Shown here: positions 57,309-64,000 of the stretch, one piece after another
How the letters are laid out: the number at the start of each line of letters is the position of its first letter
How positions within the stretch are numbered: the stretch's first letter is position 1
Origin: Crossiella sp. SN42
GTDB taxonomy: Bacteria; Actinomycetota; Actinomycetes; Mycobacteriales; Pseudonocardiaceae
DNA length: 64,000 nt
NCBI RefSeq assembly: GCF_023897065.1
Contig: NZ_JAMHIV010000009.1
Span: 173,160-237,159 of the forward strand
Reading direction: 5' to 3'
Position numbers and translations under genes: made by a program
The notes under the pieces: model-generated
The model's database searches: none
What the model was told of the DNA's origin: nothing
What the model saw: the letters and a program-made list of their open reading frames with translations, nothing else

Positions 57309-58865
57309 ATGGTCAGCGCGGTCAGCCCCACAGTCACCAGCTCCCGCCCCGGCGGCACGCCGATGGGCGAGCTCAGCCCGACCCGCGAGGAGTTCCGCGA
57401 GCTCGCTCGCGACCGCAGGGTGATCCCGGTGGTGCGCAGGCTGCTGGCCGACGGCGAGACCCCGCTGGGCGTCTACCGCAAGCTGGCCGCCAGCCGTCCC
57501 GGCACCTTCCTGTTCGAGTCCGCGGAGAACGGGCGGTCCTGGTCCCGCTGGTCCTTCGTGGGCGTGCGCAGCCCGGCCGCGCTCACCGTGGCCGAGGGCG
57601 AGGCGGTGTGGACCGGCACCCCGCCGGTCGGCATGCCCAGCGGCGGCGACCCGCTGGTCGCGCTGCGGGAGACCGTGCGGGCGCTGCAGACCGACCCGCT
57701 GCCCGGCCTGCCCCCGCTGACCGGCGGCATGGTCGGCTACCTCGGCTACGACACGGTGCGCCGCCTGGAGCGGCTGCCCTCGCTGGCCGCCGCCGACCTG
57801 GACATCCCCGAGCTGGTCATGCTGCTGGCCACCGACCTGGCCGCGCTGGACCACCACGAGGGCGTCATCACCCTCATCGCCAACGCGGTGAACTGGGACG
57901 ACACCGACGAGCGGGTGGACGCCGCCTACGACGACGCGGTGGCCCGGCTGGAGGAGATGACCGCGAACCTGTGCACCGCGGCCGCGCCCACCGCAGCGGT
58001 GTTCCAGCGCCCGCAGCCGCGGTTCGACCGGCAGCGCACCAGCGCGGACTACCGGGCCGCGGTGGAGACCGCGAAGGAGGCGATCCGGGCCGGGGAGGCC
58101 TTCCAGATCGTCGTCTCGCAACGGTTCGAAGTGGACACCGAGGCCGACGCGCTGGACGTCTACCGGGTGCTGCGCACCACCAACCCGAGCCCGTACATGT
58201 ACCTGCTGCGGCTGGACGGGTTCGACATCGTGGGATCCAGCCCGGAGGCCTTGGTCACAGTCCGCGACGGCAAGGTGACCACGCACCCGATCGCGGGCAC
58301 CCGGTGGCGAGGGGCCGACGACGAGGAGGACGCGCTGCTCGCCAAGGACCTGCTCGCCGACGAGAAGGAACGCGCCGAGCACCTGATGCTGGTCGACCTG
58401 GCCCGCAACGACCTGGGCCGGGTGTGCACGCCGGGCTCGGTGCACGTGGTCGACTTCTTCAGCGTGGAGCGCTACAGCCACGTCATGCACATCGTCTCCG
58501 CGGTCACCGGCGAGCTGGCCCCCGGCCGCACCGCTTTTGACGCGGTCACCGCCTGCTTCCCGGCTGGGACCTTGTCCGGCGCGCCCAAGCCGAGGGCGAT
58601 GGAGCTGATCGAGGAGCTGGAGCCCAGCCGCCGCGCGCTCTACGGCGGCGTGGTCGGCTACCTGGACTTCGCCGGGGACGCCGACACCGCGATCGCCATC
58701 CGCACCGCGCTGATGAAGCAGGGGCGGGCCTACGTGCAGGCGGGCGCGGGCGTGGTGGCCGACTCGGATCCGGCGGCCGAGGACACCGAGTGCCTGAACA
58801 AGGCGCGCGCGGTGCTGGCCGCGATCGCCACCGCGGAGACCCTGGAGCTGGCCAGTGAACGCTGA
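57309..58865 (+). CDS. trpE: Anthranilate synthase component I
   Basis: 518 residues. L-F-E-S-A near residue 60 is the feedback-inhibition element, and chorismate-binding blocks [18 protein letters not shown] and [13 protein letters not shown] are present. ATG 57309 is chosen because CACAAT lies 7 bases upstream; ATG 57300 is the alternative. No Trp-rich leader peptide is seen. trpG and trpD are not in this operon. Confidence 0.96.
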   Translation: MVSAVSPTVTSSRPGGTPMGELSPTREEFRELARDRRVIPVVRRLLADGETPLGVYRKLAASRPGTFLFESAENGRSWSRWSFVGVRSPAALTVAEGEAVWTGTPPVGMPSGGDPLVALRETVRALQTDPLPGLPPLTGGMVGYLGYDTVRRLERLPSLAAADLDIPELVMLLATDLAALDHHEGVITLIANAVNWDDTDERVDAAYDDAVARLEEMTANLCTAAAPTAAVFQRPQPRFDRQRTSADYRAAVETAKEAIRAGEAFQIVVSQRFEVDTEADALDVYRVLRTTNPSPYMYLLRLDGFDIVGSSPEALVTVRDGKVTTHPIAGTRWRGADDEEDALLAKDLLADEKERAEHLMLVDLARNDLGRVCTPGSVHVVDFFSVERYSHVMHIVSAVTGELAPGRTAFDAVTACFPAGTLSGAPKPRAMELIEELEPSRRALYGGVVGYLDFAGDADTAIAIRTALMKQGRAYVQAGAGVVADSDPAAEDTECLNKARAVLAAIATAETLELASER

Positions 58866-59493
58866 GCCGGAGCAAGCCCACGAGTCAGAGCGCGCGCCTG
58901 AGCCGCAGCCCTCGCCTGAGCCGCAGCGCGCGCCCGGATCCCAGCGCCTGTCCGAGCCGGAGCGCGCGCGGCGGCCCGGCAGCGGTCCACTGTGGACTGT
59001 CGTGCTGCTGTCCCTGGCCGCGGCGGCCGCGCTGTGGGGCGCGGCCGAAGTCACCGTCGCGCTCGGCTCGGCCACCGGGCTGGCCGCCTTCGCGCTGGCC
59101 GCGATCGCGGGCGTGCTGGCCGCCGGCGGCTGGTTCCGGCGGGTGCTCGGCGGGCTCGTGCTGCTGGTCGCCGTCGGTGGCGGAGTGTTGCTGTGGGACG
59201 GGCTTTCCTCGCACTCCGTGGCTGGTTCGGCACTCGCGGTGTTCGGCCTGCTGGCACTGGCCTGCGGTGGGATCCTGGTCCTGGCAAGGGGTCACCGGAT
59301 GCCGCGGATGGGGGGAAAATATGCCGCCTCCAGCGAGGTCCGCCGATCGGTTGACGCTGATCGTCGCCTGTGGGACAGCCTTGACTCAGGGGCCGATCCC
59401 ACCCTCGGCGACACCGCCGAAACGACGAACGACCTTGCTACCCAGGGCGGATCTGCCGACCCGATGCCAGAAGCCGACCGGCGGCGGGGTTAG
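58855..59493 (+). CDS. Trp-region conserved membrane protein (TIGR02234 type)
   Basis: 212 residues, GTG start overlapping trpE by 11 bases. An N-terminal Glu/Pro/Arg-rich segment with repeated E-P-Q and E-P-E is followed by four helices (about 45-150), including L-W-T-V-V-L-L-S-L, and an acidic tail. This protein lies between trpE and trpC in most actinobacteria (Rv1610 in M. tuberculosis); its role is unknown. Confidence 0.9.
   Translation: MNAEPEQAHESERAPEPQPSPEPQRAPGSQRLSEPERARRPGSGPLWTVVLLSLAAAAALWGAAEVTVALGSATGLAAFALAAIAGVLAAGGWFRRVLGGLVLLVAVGGGVLLWDGLSSHSVAGSALAVFGLLALACGGILVLARGHRMPRMGGKYAASSEVRRSVDADRRLWDSLDSGADPTLGDTAETTNDLATQGGSADPMPEADRRRG
58985..58997. repeat. GTCCACTGTGGAC palindrome
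   Basis: Copy inside the trp-region membrane protein gene, read here as G-P-L-W-T. Confidence 0.7.
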
Positions 59494-59577
59494 CATCCTT
59501 TCGGCGCTTCGGCGCGGCGGGAAGGGGTTTCAAGTGCGGAAGCTTGCGAGCGGGCTGAGGCAAAACGGGGAGTGCAC

Positions 59578-60387
59578 GTGAGCGTCCTGGAGCAGATCGT
59601 CGAGGGTGCGCGTGCGGATCTGGCCCTCCGCGAGGCGGAGGTTCCCTTCGAGCTGATCAAGGAACGCGCCCAGTTGGCACCGGCGGCCAAGGACGTGCTG
59701 GCCGCGTTGCGCGCGCCCGGCGTCGGTGTGATCGCGGAGGTGAAGCGGCGCAGTCCGTCCAAGGGCGACCTGGCCGACATCCCGGAACCGGCGGAGCTGG
59801 CCAAGGACTACGCGGCCGGTGGCGCCAGGGTGATCAGCGTGCTGACCGAGGGCCGTCGCTTCGGCGGCTCGCTGGCCGACCTGGCCGCGGTGCGGGCGGT
59901 GGTCGATGTTCCGTTGCTGCGCAAGGACTTCATCGTCACCCCGTACCAGGTGCACGAGGCGCGGGCCTACGGCGCGGACATGGTGCTGCTGATCGTGGCG
60001 GCGCTGGAGCAGTTCGCGCTGGAGTCGCTGCTGGACCGGGTCGAGTCCCTCGGCATGACCGCGCTGGTGGAGGTGCACACCGCGGAGGAGGCCGACCGCG
60101 CGCTGGAGGCCGGCGCCAAGGTGATCGGCATCAACGCGCGCAACCTGCACAACCTGGAGGTCGACCGGGACGTGTTCGGGCGGATCGCGCCCGGCCTGCC
60201 CTGGGAGGTGCTCAAGATCGCCGAGTCCGGGGTGCGCGGCCCGGGCGACCTGATGGCCTACGCCGGGGTCGGCGCGGACGCGGTGCTGGTCGGCGAGGGC
60301 CTGGTGACCAGCGGCGACCCGCGTGCCGCGGTGACCCAGCTGGTGACCGCGGGCTCACACCCCGCGTGCCCGCGACCCAGTCGCTGA
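59578..60387 (+). CDS. trpC: Indole-3-glycerol phosphate synthase
   Basis: 269 residues. GTG 59578 is 5 bases after GGGGAG; GTG 59572 is too close to it. Barrel motifs [17 protein letters not shown] and I-N-A-R-N-L are intact. It acts after the PriA-catalysed step. Confidence 0.96.
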   Translation: MSVLEQIVEGARADLALREAEVPFELIKERAQLAPAAKDVLAALRAPGVGVIAEVKRRSPSKGDLADIPEPAELAKDYAAGGARVISVLTEGRRFGGSLADLAAVRAVVDVPLLRKDFIVTPYQVHEARAYGADMVLLIVAALEQFALESLLDRVESLGMTALVEVHTAEEADRALEAGAKVIGINARNLHNLEVDRDVFGRIAPGLPWEVLKIAESGVRGPGDLMAYAGVGADAVLVGEGLVTSGDPRAAVTQLVTAGSHPACPRPSR

Positions 60388-60412
60388 ACTTCGCAAGGAG
60401 AACCGCTCCCAG

Positions 60413-61642
60413 ATGAGTGTTGACCAGTCCGAACAGTCCGCCCAGCACGGCCCGGACGCCAGGGGCCACTTCGGCCCCTACGGCGGGCGGTACATGCCGG
60501 AGGCGCTGGTCGCCGCGCTGGACGAGCTGTCCGCGGCCTACGAGTCGGCCAGAGTGGACCCGGAGTTCACCGGCGAGCTGGACCGGCTGCTCAAGGACTA
60601 CGCGGGCCGCCCGTCGCCGCTGACCGACGCGCCGCGCTTCGGCGAGCACGCGGGCGGGGCGCGGATCATGCTCAAGCGCGAGGACCTCAACCACACCGGC
60701 TCGCACAAGATCAACAACGTGCTGGGCCAGGCGCTGCTGACCAAGCGGATGGGCAAGACCCGGGTGATCGCGGAGACCGGGGCCGGGCAGCACGGGGTGG
60801 CCACGGCCACCGCCTGCGCGCTGCTCGGGCTGGAGTGCGTGGTCTACATGGGCGAGGTGGACACCGAGCGGCAGGCGCTCAACGTGGCCAGGATGCGGCT
60901 GCTGGGCGCCGAGGTCATCCCGGTGAAGACCGGCTCGCGCACGCTCAAGGACGCGATCAACGAGGCGCTGCGGGACTGGGTGGCCAACGTCGACCGCACG
61001 CACTACCTGCTGGGCACCGCGGCCGGTCCGCACCCGTTCCCGGTGCTGGTGCGCAACCTGCACAAGGTCATCGGCGAGGAGGCCCGCGCCCAGGTGCTGG
61101 AGCGCACCGGGAAGCTGCCGGACGTGGTGGCGGCCTGCGTGGGCGGCGGCTCGAACGCGATCGGCATCTTCCACGGCTTCATCGACGACCCCGGCGTCCG
61201 GCTGCTCGGGCTGGAGCCCGGCGGCGAGGGCCTGGACAGCGGCAGGCACGGCGCGACGCTGTCCGCGGGGACCCCCGGCGTGCTGCACGGCACCCGCTCC
61301 TACCTGCTGCAGGACGAGGACGGGCAGATCACCGAGGCGCACTCGATCTCGGCCGGGCTGGACTACCCGGGGGTCGGGCCGGAGCACTCCTGGCTCAAGG
61401 ACCTCGGGCGGGCGGAGTACCGGGCGGTCACCGACGCGGAGGCGATGGCGGCCTTCCAGCTGCTGTGCCGGACCGAGGGCATCATCCCGGCCATCGAGTC
61501 CGCGCACGCGCTGGCCGGGGCGCTCAAGCTCGGTCAGGAGCTCGGGCCGGAGGGCAGCATCCTGGTGTGCCTGTCCGGGCGCGGGGACAAGGACGTGCAC
61601 ACGGCGTCGAAGTGGTTCGGCCTGGTCGGAGAGGACGCCTGA
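60413..61642 (+). CDS. trpB: Tryptophan synthase beta chain
   Basis: 409 residues. PLP lysine in H-T-G-S-H-K-I-N-N, phosphate loop G-G-G-S-N-A and E-T-G-A-G-Q-H-G are all typical. GCAAGGAG lies upstream of the ATG. It condenses indole with serine. Confidence 0.97.
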   Translation: MSVDQSEQSAQHGPDARGHFGPYGGRYMPEALVAALDELSAAYESARVDPEFTGELDRLLKDYAGRPSPLTDAPRFGEHAGGARIMLKREDLNHTGSHKINNVLGQALLTKRMGKTRVIAETGAGQHGVATATACALLGLECVVYMGEVDTERQALNVARMRLLGAEVIPVKTGSRTLKDAINEALRDWVANVDRTHYLLGTAAGPHPFPVLVRNLHKVIGEEARAQVLERTGKLPDVVAACVGGGSNAIGIFHGFIDDPGVRLLGLEPGGEGLDSGRHGATLSAGTPGVLHGTRSYLLQDEDGQITEAHSISAGLDYPGVGPEHSWLKDLGRAEYRAVTDAEAMAAFQLLCRTEGIIPAIESAHALAGALKLGQELGPEGSILVCLSGRGDKDVHTASKWFGLVGEDA

Positions 61643-62436
61643 TGTCGCGGCTCGCCCCGCTGTTCGAGACCTGCCGCGCCGAGCAGCGCGCGGCCCTGGT
61701 CGGCTACCTGCCCGCGGGCTACCCCACGGTCGCCGAGGGCACCGCGCTGCTCTCGGCGATGCTGGACGGCGGCTGCGACCTGGTCGAGGTCGGCCTGCCG
61801 CACTCCGACCCGGTGATGGACGGCCCCACGGTGGAGGCCGCCGCGCACCAGGCGCTGCGCAACGGCTTCCGGGTGCGCGACCTGTTCCCCACGGTCGAGG
61901 CGCTGGCGGCCAAGGGCGGTCGCGCGGTGGTGATGACCTACTGGAACCCGGTGCACCGCTACGGCGTGGACGCCTTCGCCCGCGACCTGGCCGCCGCCGG
62001 TGGCCTCGGCGTGATCACCCCGGACCTGATCCCCGACGAGGCCGACGACTGGCTGGCCGCGGCCGAGGCGCATGACCTGGACCGGATCTTCCTGGTCGCC
62101 CCCGCCTCCACCGACGAACGCCTGACCCTGGCCGCCAAGGCCAGCAGGGGCTTCCTGTACGCCGCCTCCACCATGGGCGTCACCGGCGCCCGCGACACGG
62201 TCAGCAGCATGGCCCCCGAACTGGTCGCACGGGTCCGCCAGCACACCGACATCCCGGTCGGCGTCGGCCTGGGCGTCCGCTCCGGCGCGCAGGCGGCCGA
62301 GGTGGCGGCCTTCGCGGACGCGGTCATCGTGGGCTCGGCCTTCGTCTCGGCGAGCGCCCGGGGCGAGCAGGGCGTGCGTGACCTGGCGGGGGAGCTCGCC
62401 AACGGGGTCCGAACGTCGGTTGTGACCGGAGCGTGA
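61642..62436 (+). CDS. trpA: Tryptophan synthase alpha chain
   Basis: 264 residues, sharing one base with the trpB stop. The catalytic Glu is in V-E-V-G-L-P and the Asp in S-D-P-V-M-D-G-P; G-V-T-G-A-R fits the loop. It cleaves indoleglycerol phosphate to indole for TrpB. Confidence 0.97.
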   Translation: MSRLAPLFETCRAEQRAALVGYLPAGYPTVAEGTALLSAMLDGGCDLVEVGLPHSDPVMDGPTVEAAAHQALRNGFRVRDLFPTVEALAAKGGRAVVMTYWNPVHRYGVDAFARDLAAAGGLGVITPDLIPDEADDWLAAAEAHDLDRIFLVAPASTDERLTLAAKASRGFLYAASTMGVTGARDTVSSMAPELVARVRQHTDIPVGVGLGVRSGAQAAEVAAFADAVIVGSAFVSASARGEQGVRDLAGELANGVRTSVVTGA

Positions 62437-62481
62437 GGAGGTAGTTCCCGCCCGCCACACCGTGAGCTGACGCGAGGGGGC

Positions 62482-62487
62482 TACGGT
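62482..62487 (+). promoter_or_regulatory. -10 element (TACGGT) before lgt
   Basis: TACGGT is followed by 7 bases and GTG at 62495, which suggests that lgt has its own leaderless promoter. Confidence 0.45.
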
Positions 62488-62494
62488 GTGGCCT

Positions 62495-63565
62495 GTGACT
62501 GGCACGCTGACCGCACTGATGGCCGATTCCACGGCCTTCCTGGCGACCATCCCCAGCCCTGACCGCGGCGTGTGGCAGCTCGGGCCGTTCCCGCTGCGCG
62601 CCTACGCCCTGTGCATCATCGCGGGCATCGTCATCGCGATCTGGTGGGGCGAACGCCGCCTCATCGCCCGCGGCGGCGAGTCCGGCACCGTGGTCGACGT
62701 CGCGGTGTACGCGGTGCCCTTCGGGCTCATCGGTGGCCGGCTGTACCACGTGGCCACGGACTGGCCCAAGTACTTCGGCCCCGACGGCAACCCGATCGAG
62801 GCCCTCTACATCTGGAACGGCGGCCTGGGCATCTGGGGCGCCATCGCCCTGGGCGCGGTCGGCGCGCTGATCGGCTGCCGCAAACGAGGCGTCCCGCTGC
62901 GGGTCTTCGCCGACGCGGTGGCCCCCGGCATCGTGGTCGCCCAGGCGGTCGGCCGCCTCGGCAACTGGTTCAACCAGGAGCTCTTCGGCGGCCCCACCGA
63001 CCTCCCGTGGGGCCTGGAGATCTACCGCCGCATCGACCCGGAGACCGGCCTGCCCGACGCCCTCGGCGGCGTCGCGGAGAACCACATCCCCATCGCGGTG
63101 GTCCACCCCACGTTCCTCTACGAACTGGTGTGGAACCTGGGCGTCGCCCTCCTGCTGGTCCTGGCCGACCGCAAGTTCCGCATGGGCCACGGCCGCGTCT
63201 TCGCCCTGTACGTCGCGGGCTACACCCTGGGCCGCTTCTGGATCGAGATCATGCGCACCGACACCGCCACCCTGGTGTTCGGCGTCCGCATCAACGTGAT
63301 CACCAGCGCCGTCGTCTTCCTGGGCGCCATCGCCTACCTCCTGCTGGTCCGGGGCAAGCGCGAGGACCCAGCCGACTGGCGCAAGGACCCCGAACCCGAG
63401 GACGACCCCACCAAGCCGGTCCCGGACGGCGAGGAACCCCCGGCAGGCCTCGGCCCCAGGCCGGAGGACAAGCCGGCGGAAGCCACCGTCCCCGCCGACG
63501 CCACCCCGGACAAGGCGCCCGCGGACCCGGTCACCCGCAAGGAAGACCCCAAGCCGGAGTCCTGA
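62495..63565 (+). CDS. lgt: Prolipoprotein diacylglyceryl transferase
   Basis: 356 residues. Seven membrane helices; the Lgt signature G-R-L-G-N-W-F-N-Q-E-L-F-G is at about residue 150, and H-P-T-F-L-Y-E follows. It transfers diacylglycerol to the lipobox Cys of prolipoproteins. The C-terminal 85 residues are an acidic Pro/Asp/Glu/Lys-rich tail, longer than in enteric Lgt but common in actinobacteria. GTG 62495 fits the promoter spacing; GTG 62486 is possible. Confidence 0.96.
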   Translation: MTGTLTALMADSTAFLATIPSPDRGVWQLGPFPLRAYALCIIAGIVIAIWWGERRLIARGGESGTVVDVAVYAVPFGLIGGRLYHVATDWPKYFGPDGNPIEALYIWNGGLGIWGAIALGAVGALIGCRKRGVPLRVFADAVAPGIVVAQAVGRLGNWFNQELFGGPTDLPWGLEIYRRIDPETGLPDALGGVAENHIPIAVVHPTFLYELVWNLGVALLLVLADRKFRMGHGRVFALYVAGYTLGRFWIEIMRTDTATLVFGVRINVITSAVVFLGAIAYLLLVRGKREDPADWRKDPEPEDDPTKPVPDGEEPPAGLGPRPEDKPAEATVPADATPDKAPADPVTRKEDPKPES

Positions 63566-63570
63566 CCAGC

Positions 63571-63652
63571 AAGACACCCGGTACAACAACGGCCAACGCG
63601 CGCGGAGGGAAACCCCCGGCGAGTTGGCCGTTGTCGTACTTGGTGTGTCGGC
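63571..63652. repeat. Long imperfect inverted repeat after lgt
   Basis: Arms of about 25 bases ending in a shared ACAACGGCCAAC / GTTGGCCGTTGT core pair around a GC-rich loop. It lies directly after lgt and is probably its terminator. Confidence 0.65.
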
Positions 63653-63716
63653 CGTCGCGACCGCAGGGCGAAGCCCGCGAACCAGCGAGGGGCTGGCTTT
63701 TCAAAACCTGTCCGAA

Positions 63717-63878
63717 GTCTTGAGGTTCCCCATGCCCGTCAACCTGGAGACATCGCACCACATCCCAGCGAGCAGACGCTCACAGCAACCGCCGCCAACG
63801 CCTCGCAGCGTGACGGCGGCTGCTCGCTGGGATGTGGTTCGATTTCGGAAGGTTGACGGGCATGGGGAACCTCAAGAC
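63717..63878. repeat. Giant inverted repeat with a 29-bp perfect stem
   Basis: Bases 63717-63745 are an exact reverse complement of 63850-63878. Inside, 63752-63775 pairs with 63820-63843 with one mismatch. The RNA would fold into a hairpin of about 160 nt. No supported gene lies here. A terminator, small RNA or mobile-element-like palindrome are all possible. Confidence 0.8.
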
Positions 63879-63930
63879 CCGCTTGCGTCTCTGCCTTTGA
63901 TTTTCCCCCCCATGCTTTGATCTCTGCCCG

Positions 63931-64000
63931 TCCGGCGAGGACGCTCTTGACTTTGATCTTCACCTGAAACCCCGAAGATCAAAAGAATGTCCTCGCCGGA
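63931..64000. repeat. Third long inverted repeat, running to the window edge
   Basis: TCCGGCGAGGAC (63931-63942) pairs with GTCCTCGCCGGA (63989-64000), and TTTGATCTTC (63952) with GAAGATCAAA (63974). The stem may continue past the window. No gene is seen here. Confidence 0.75.

Noticed and set aside
63717..63878. Insertion sequence or MITE
   Set aside because: The palindrome is long, but no target-site duplication or transposase is visible, and a second copy in the window was not found.

Overview
The window is very GC-rich, uses many GTG and TTG starts, and has a coding style typical of a filamentous actinobacterium. The protein content and gene order (PriA-type HisA, F420-type PPOX protein, MHS transporter, streptogrisin-like protease, StrR/ParB-type regulator, Pls-like synthetase) point to the order Pseudonocardiales (Saccharothrix/Actinosynnema/Crossiella/Kutzneria type). 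This placement is an inference from content; no rRNA or other marker is in the window.

The backbone from about 17.5 kb to the end follows the order known from Mycobacterium tuberculosis Rv1593c-Rv1614: nrtR, nadABC, hisDCB, hisHA, hisFI, trpE, a membrane protein, trpCBA, lgt. Between these blocks the genome carries accessory modules. These are a GntR/nitrilase/MHS/DUF2848 catabolic set (21.9-25.4 kb), an Opp/Dpp-type ABC importer with a class V PLP enzyme (25.5-31.8 kb), a secreted protease set of one S1 peptidase and three tandem M14 carboxypeptidases (31.8-37.1 kb), a MerR regulator, soxR and a split transketolase inserted between hisB and hisH (40.8-43.8 kb), a WXG100-like/DUF1023 trio (46.7-49.2 kb), and a Pls-like poly-amino-acid synthetase operon with diaminobutyrate aminotransferase and a StrR-like regulator (49.1-56.5 kb).

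The first 17 kb is accessory. It holds a partial serine hydrolase, a NarL-type two-component system, a short leaderless ORF before a basic small protein, a TTG-started divergent pair (DUF4239 and a secreted propeller protein), GNAT, DUF2293, RidA, a PfpI gene remnant, a WYL regulator, an 18-bp minisatellite, a DJ-1/PfpI enzyme divergent from a GlxA-type regulator, a CBS protein, an HIBADH-like reductase and a Lon-N protein.

The most notable candidate system is the translationally coupled operon that joins a truncated adenylation-domain protein, a 2,4-diaminobutyrate aminotransferase and a 1347-residue A-PCP-(2TM-LbH)x3 synthetase. It looks like a poly-(diaminobutyric acid) pathway. At DNA level, three signals are not explained by genes: a strongly over-represented palindrome GTCCACWGTGGAC found nine times in coding and non-coding DNA, several very long inverted repeats between genes (a 29-bp perfect stem near 63.8 kb, a 23-bp stem at 40.6 kb), and a 14-bp perfect hairpin enclosing a ribosome binding site at 10.05 kb. 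Several regulatory sites can be read directly: a SoxR box between -35 and -10 of the transketolase promoter, a 19-bp-spacer MerR promoter, an NrtR-type operator and a shared GntR operator. Leaderless promoters (TANNNT followed by 6-7 nt and the start codon) precede hisH, hisA, hisF and several other genes.
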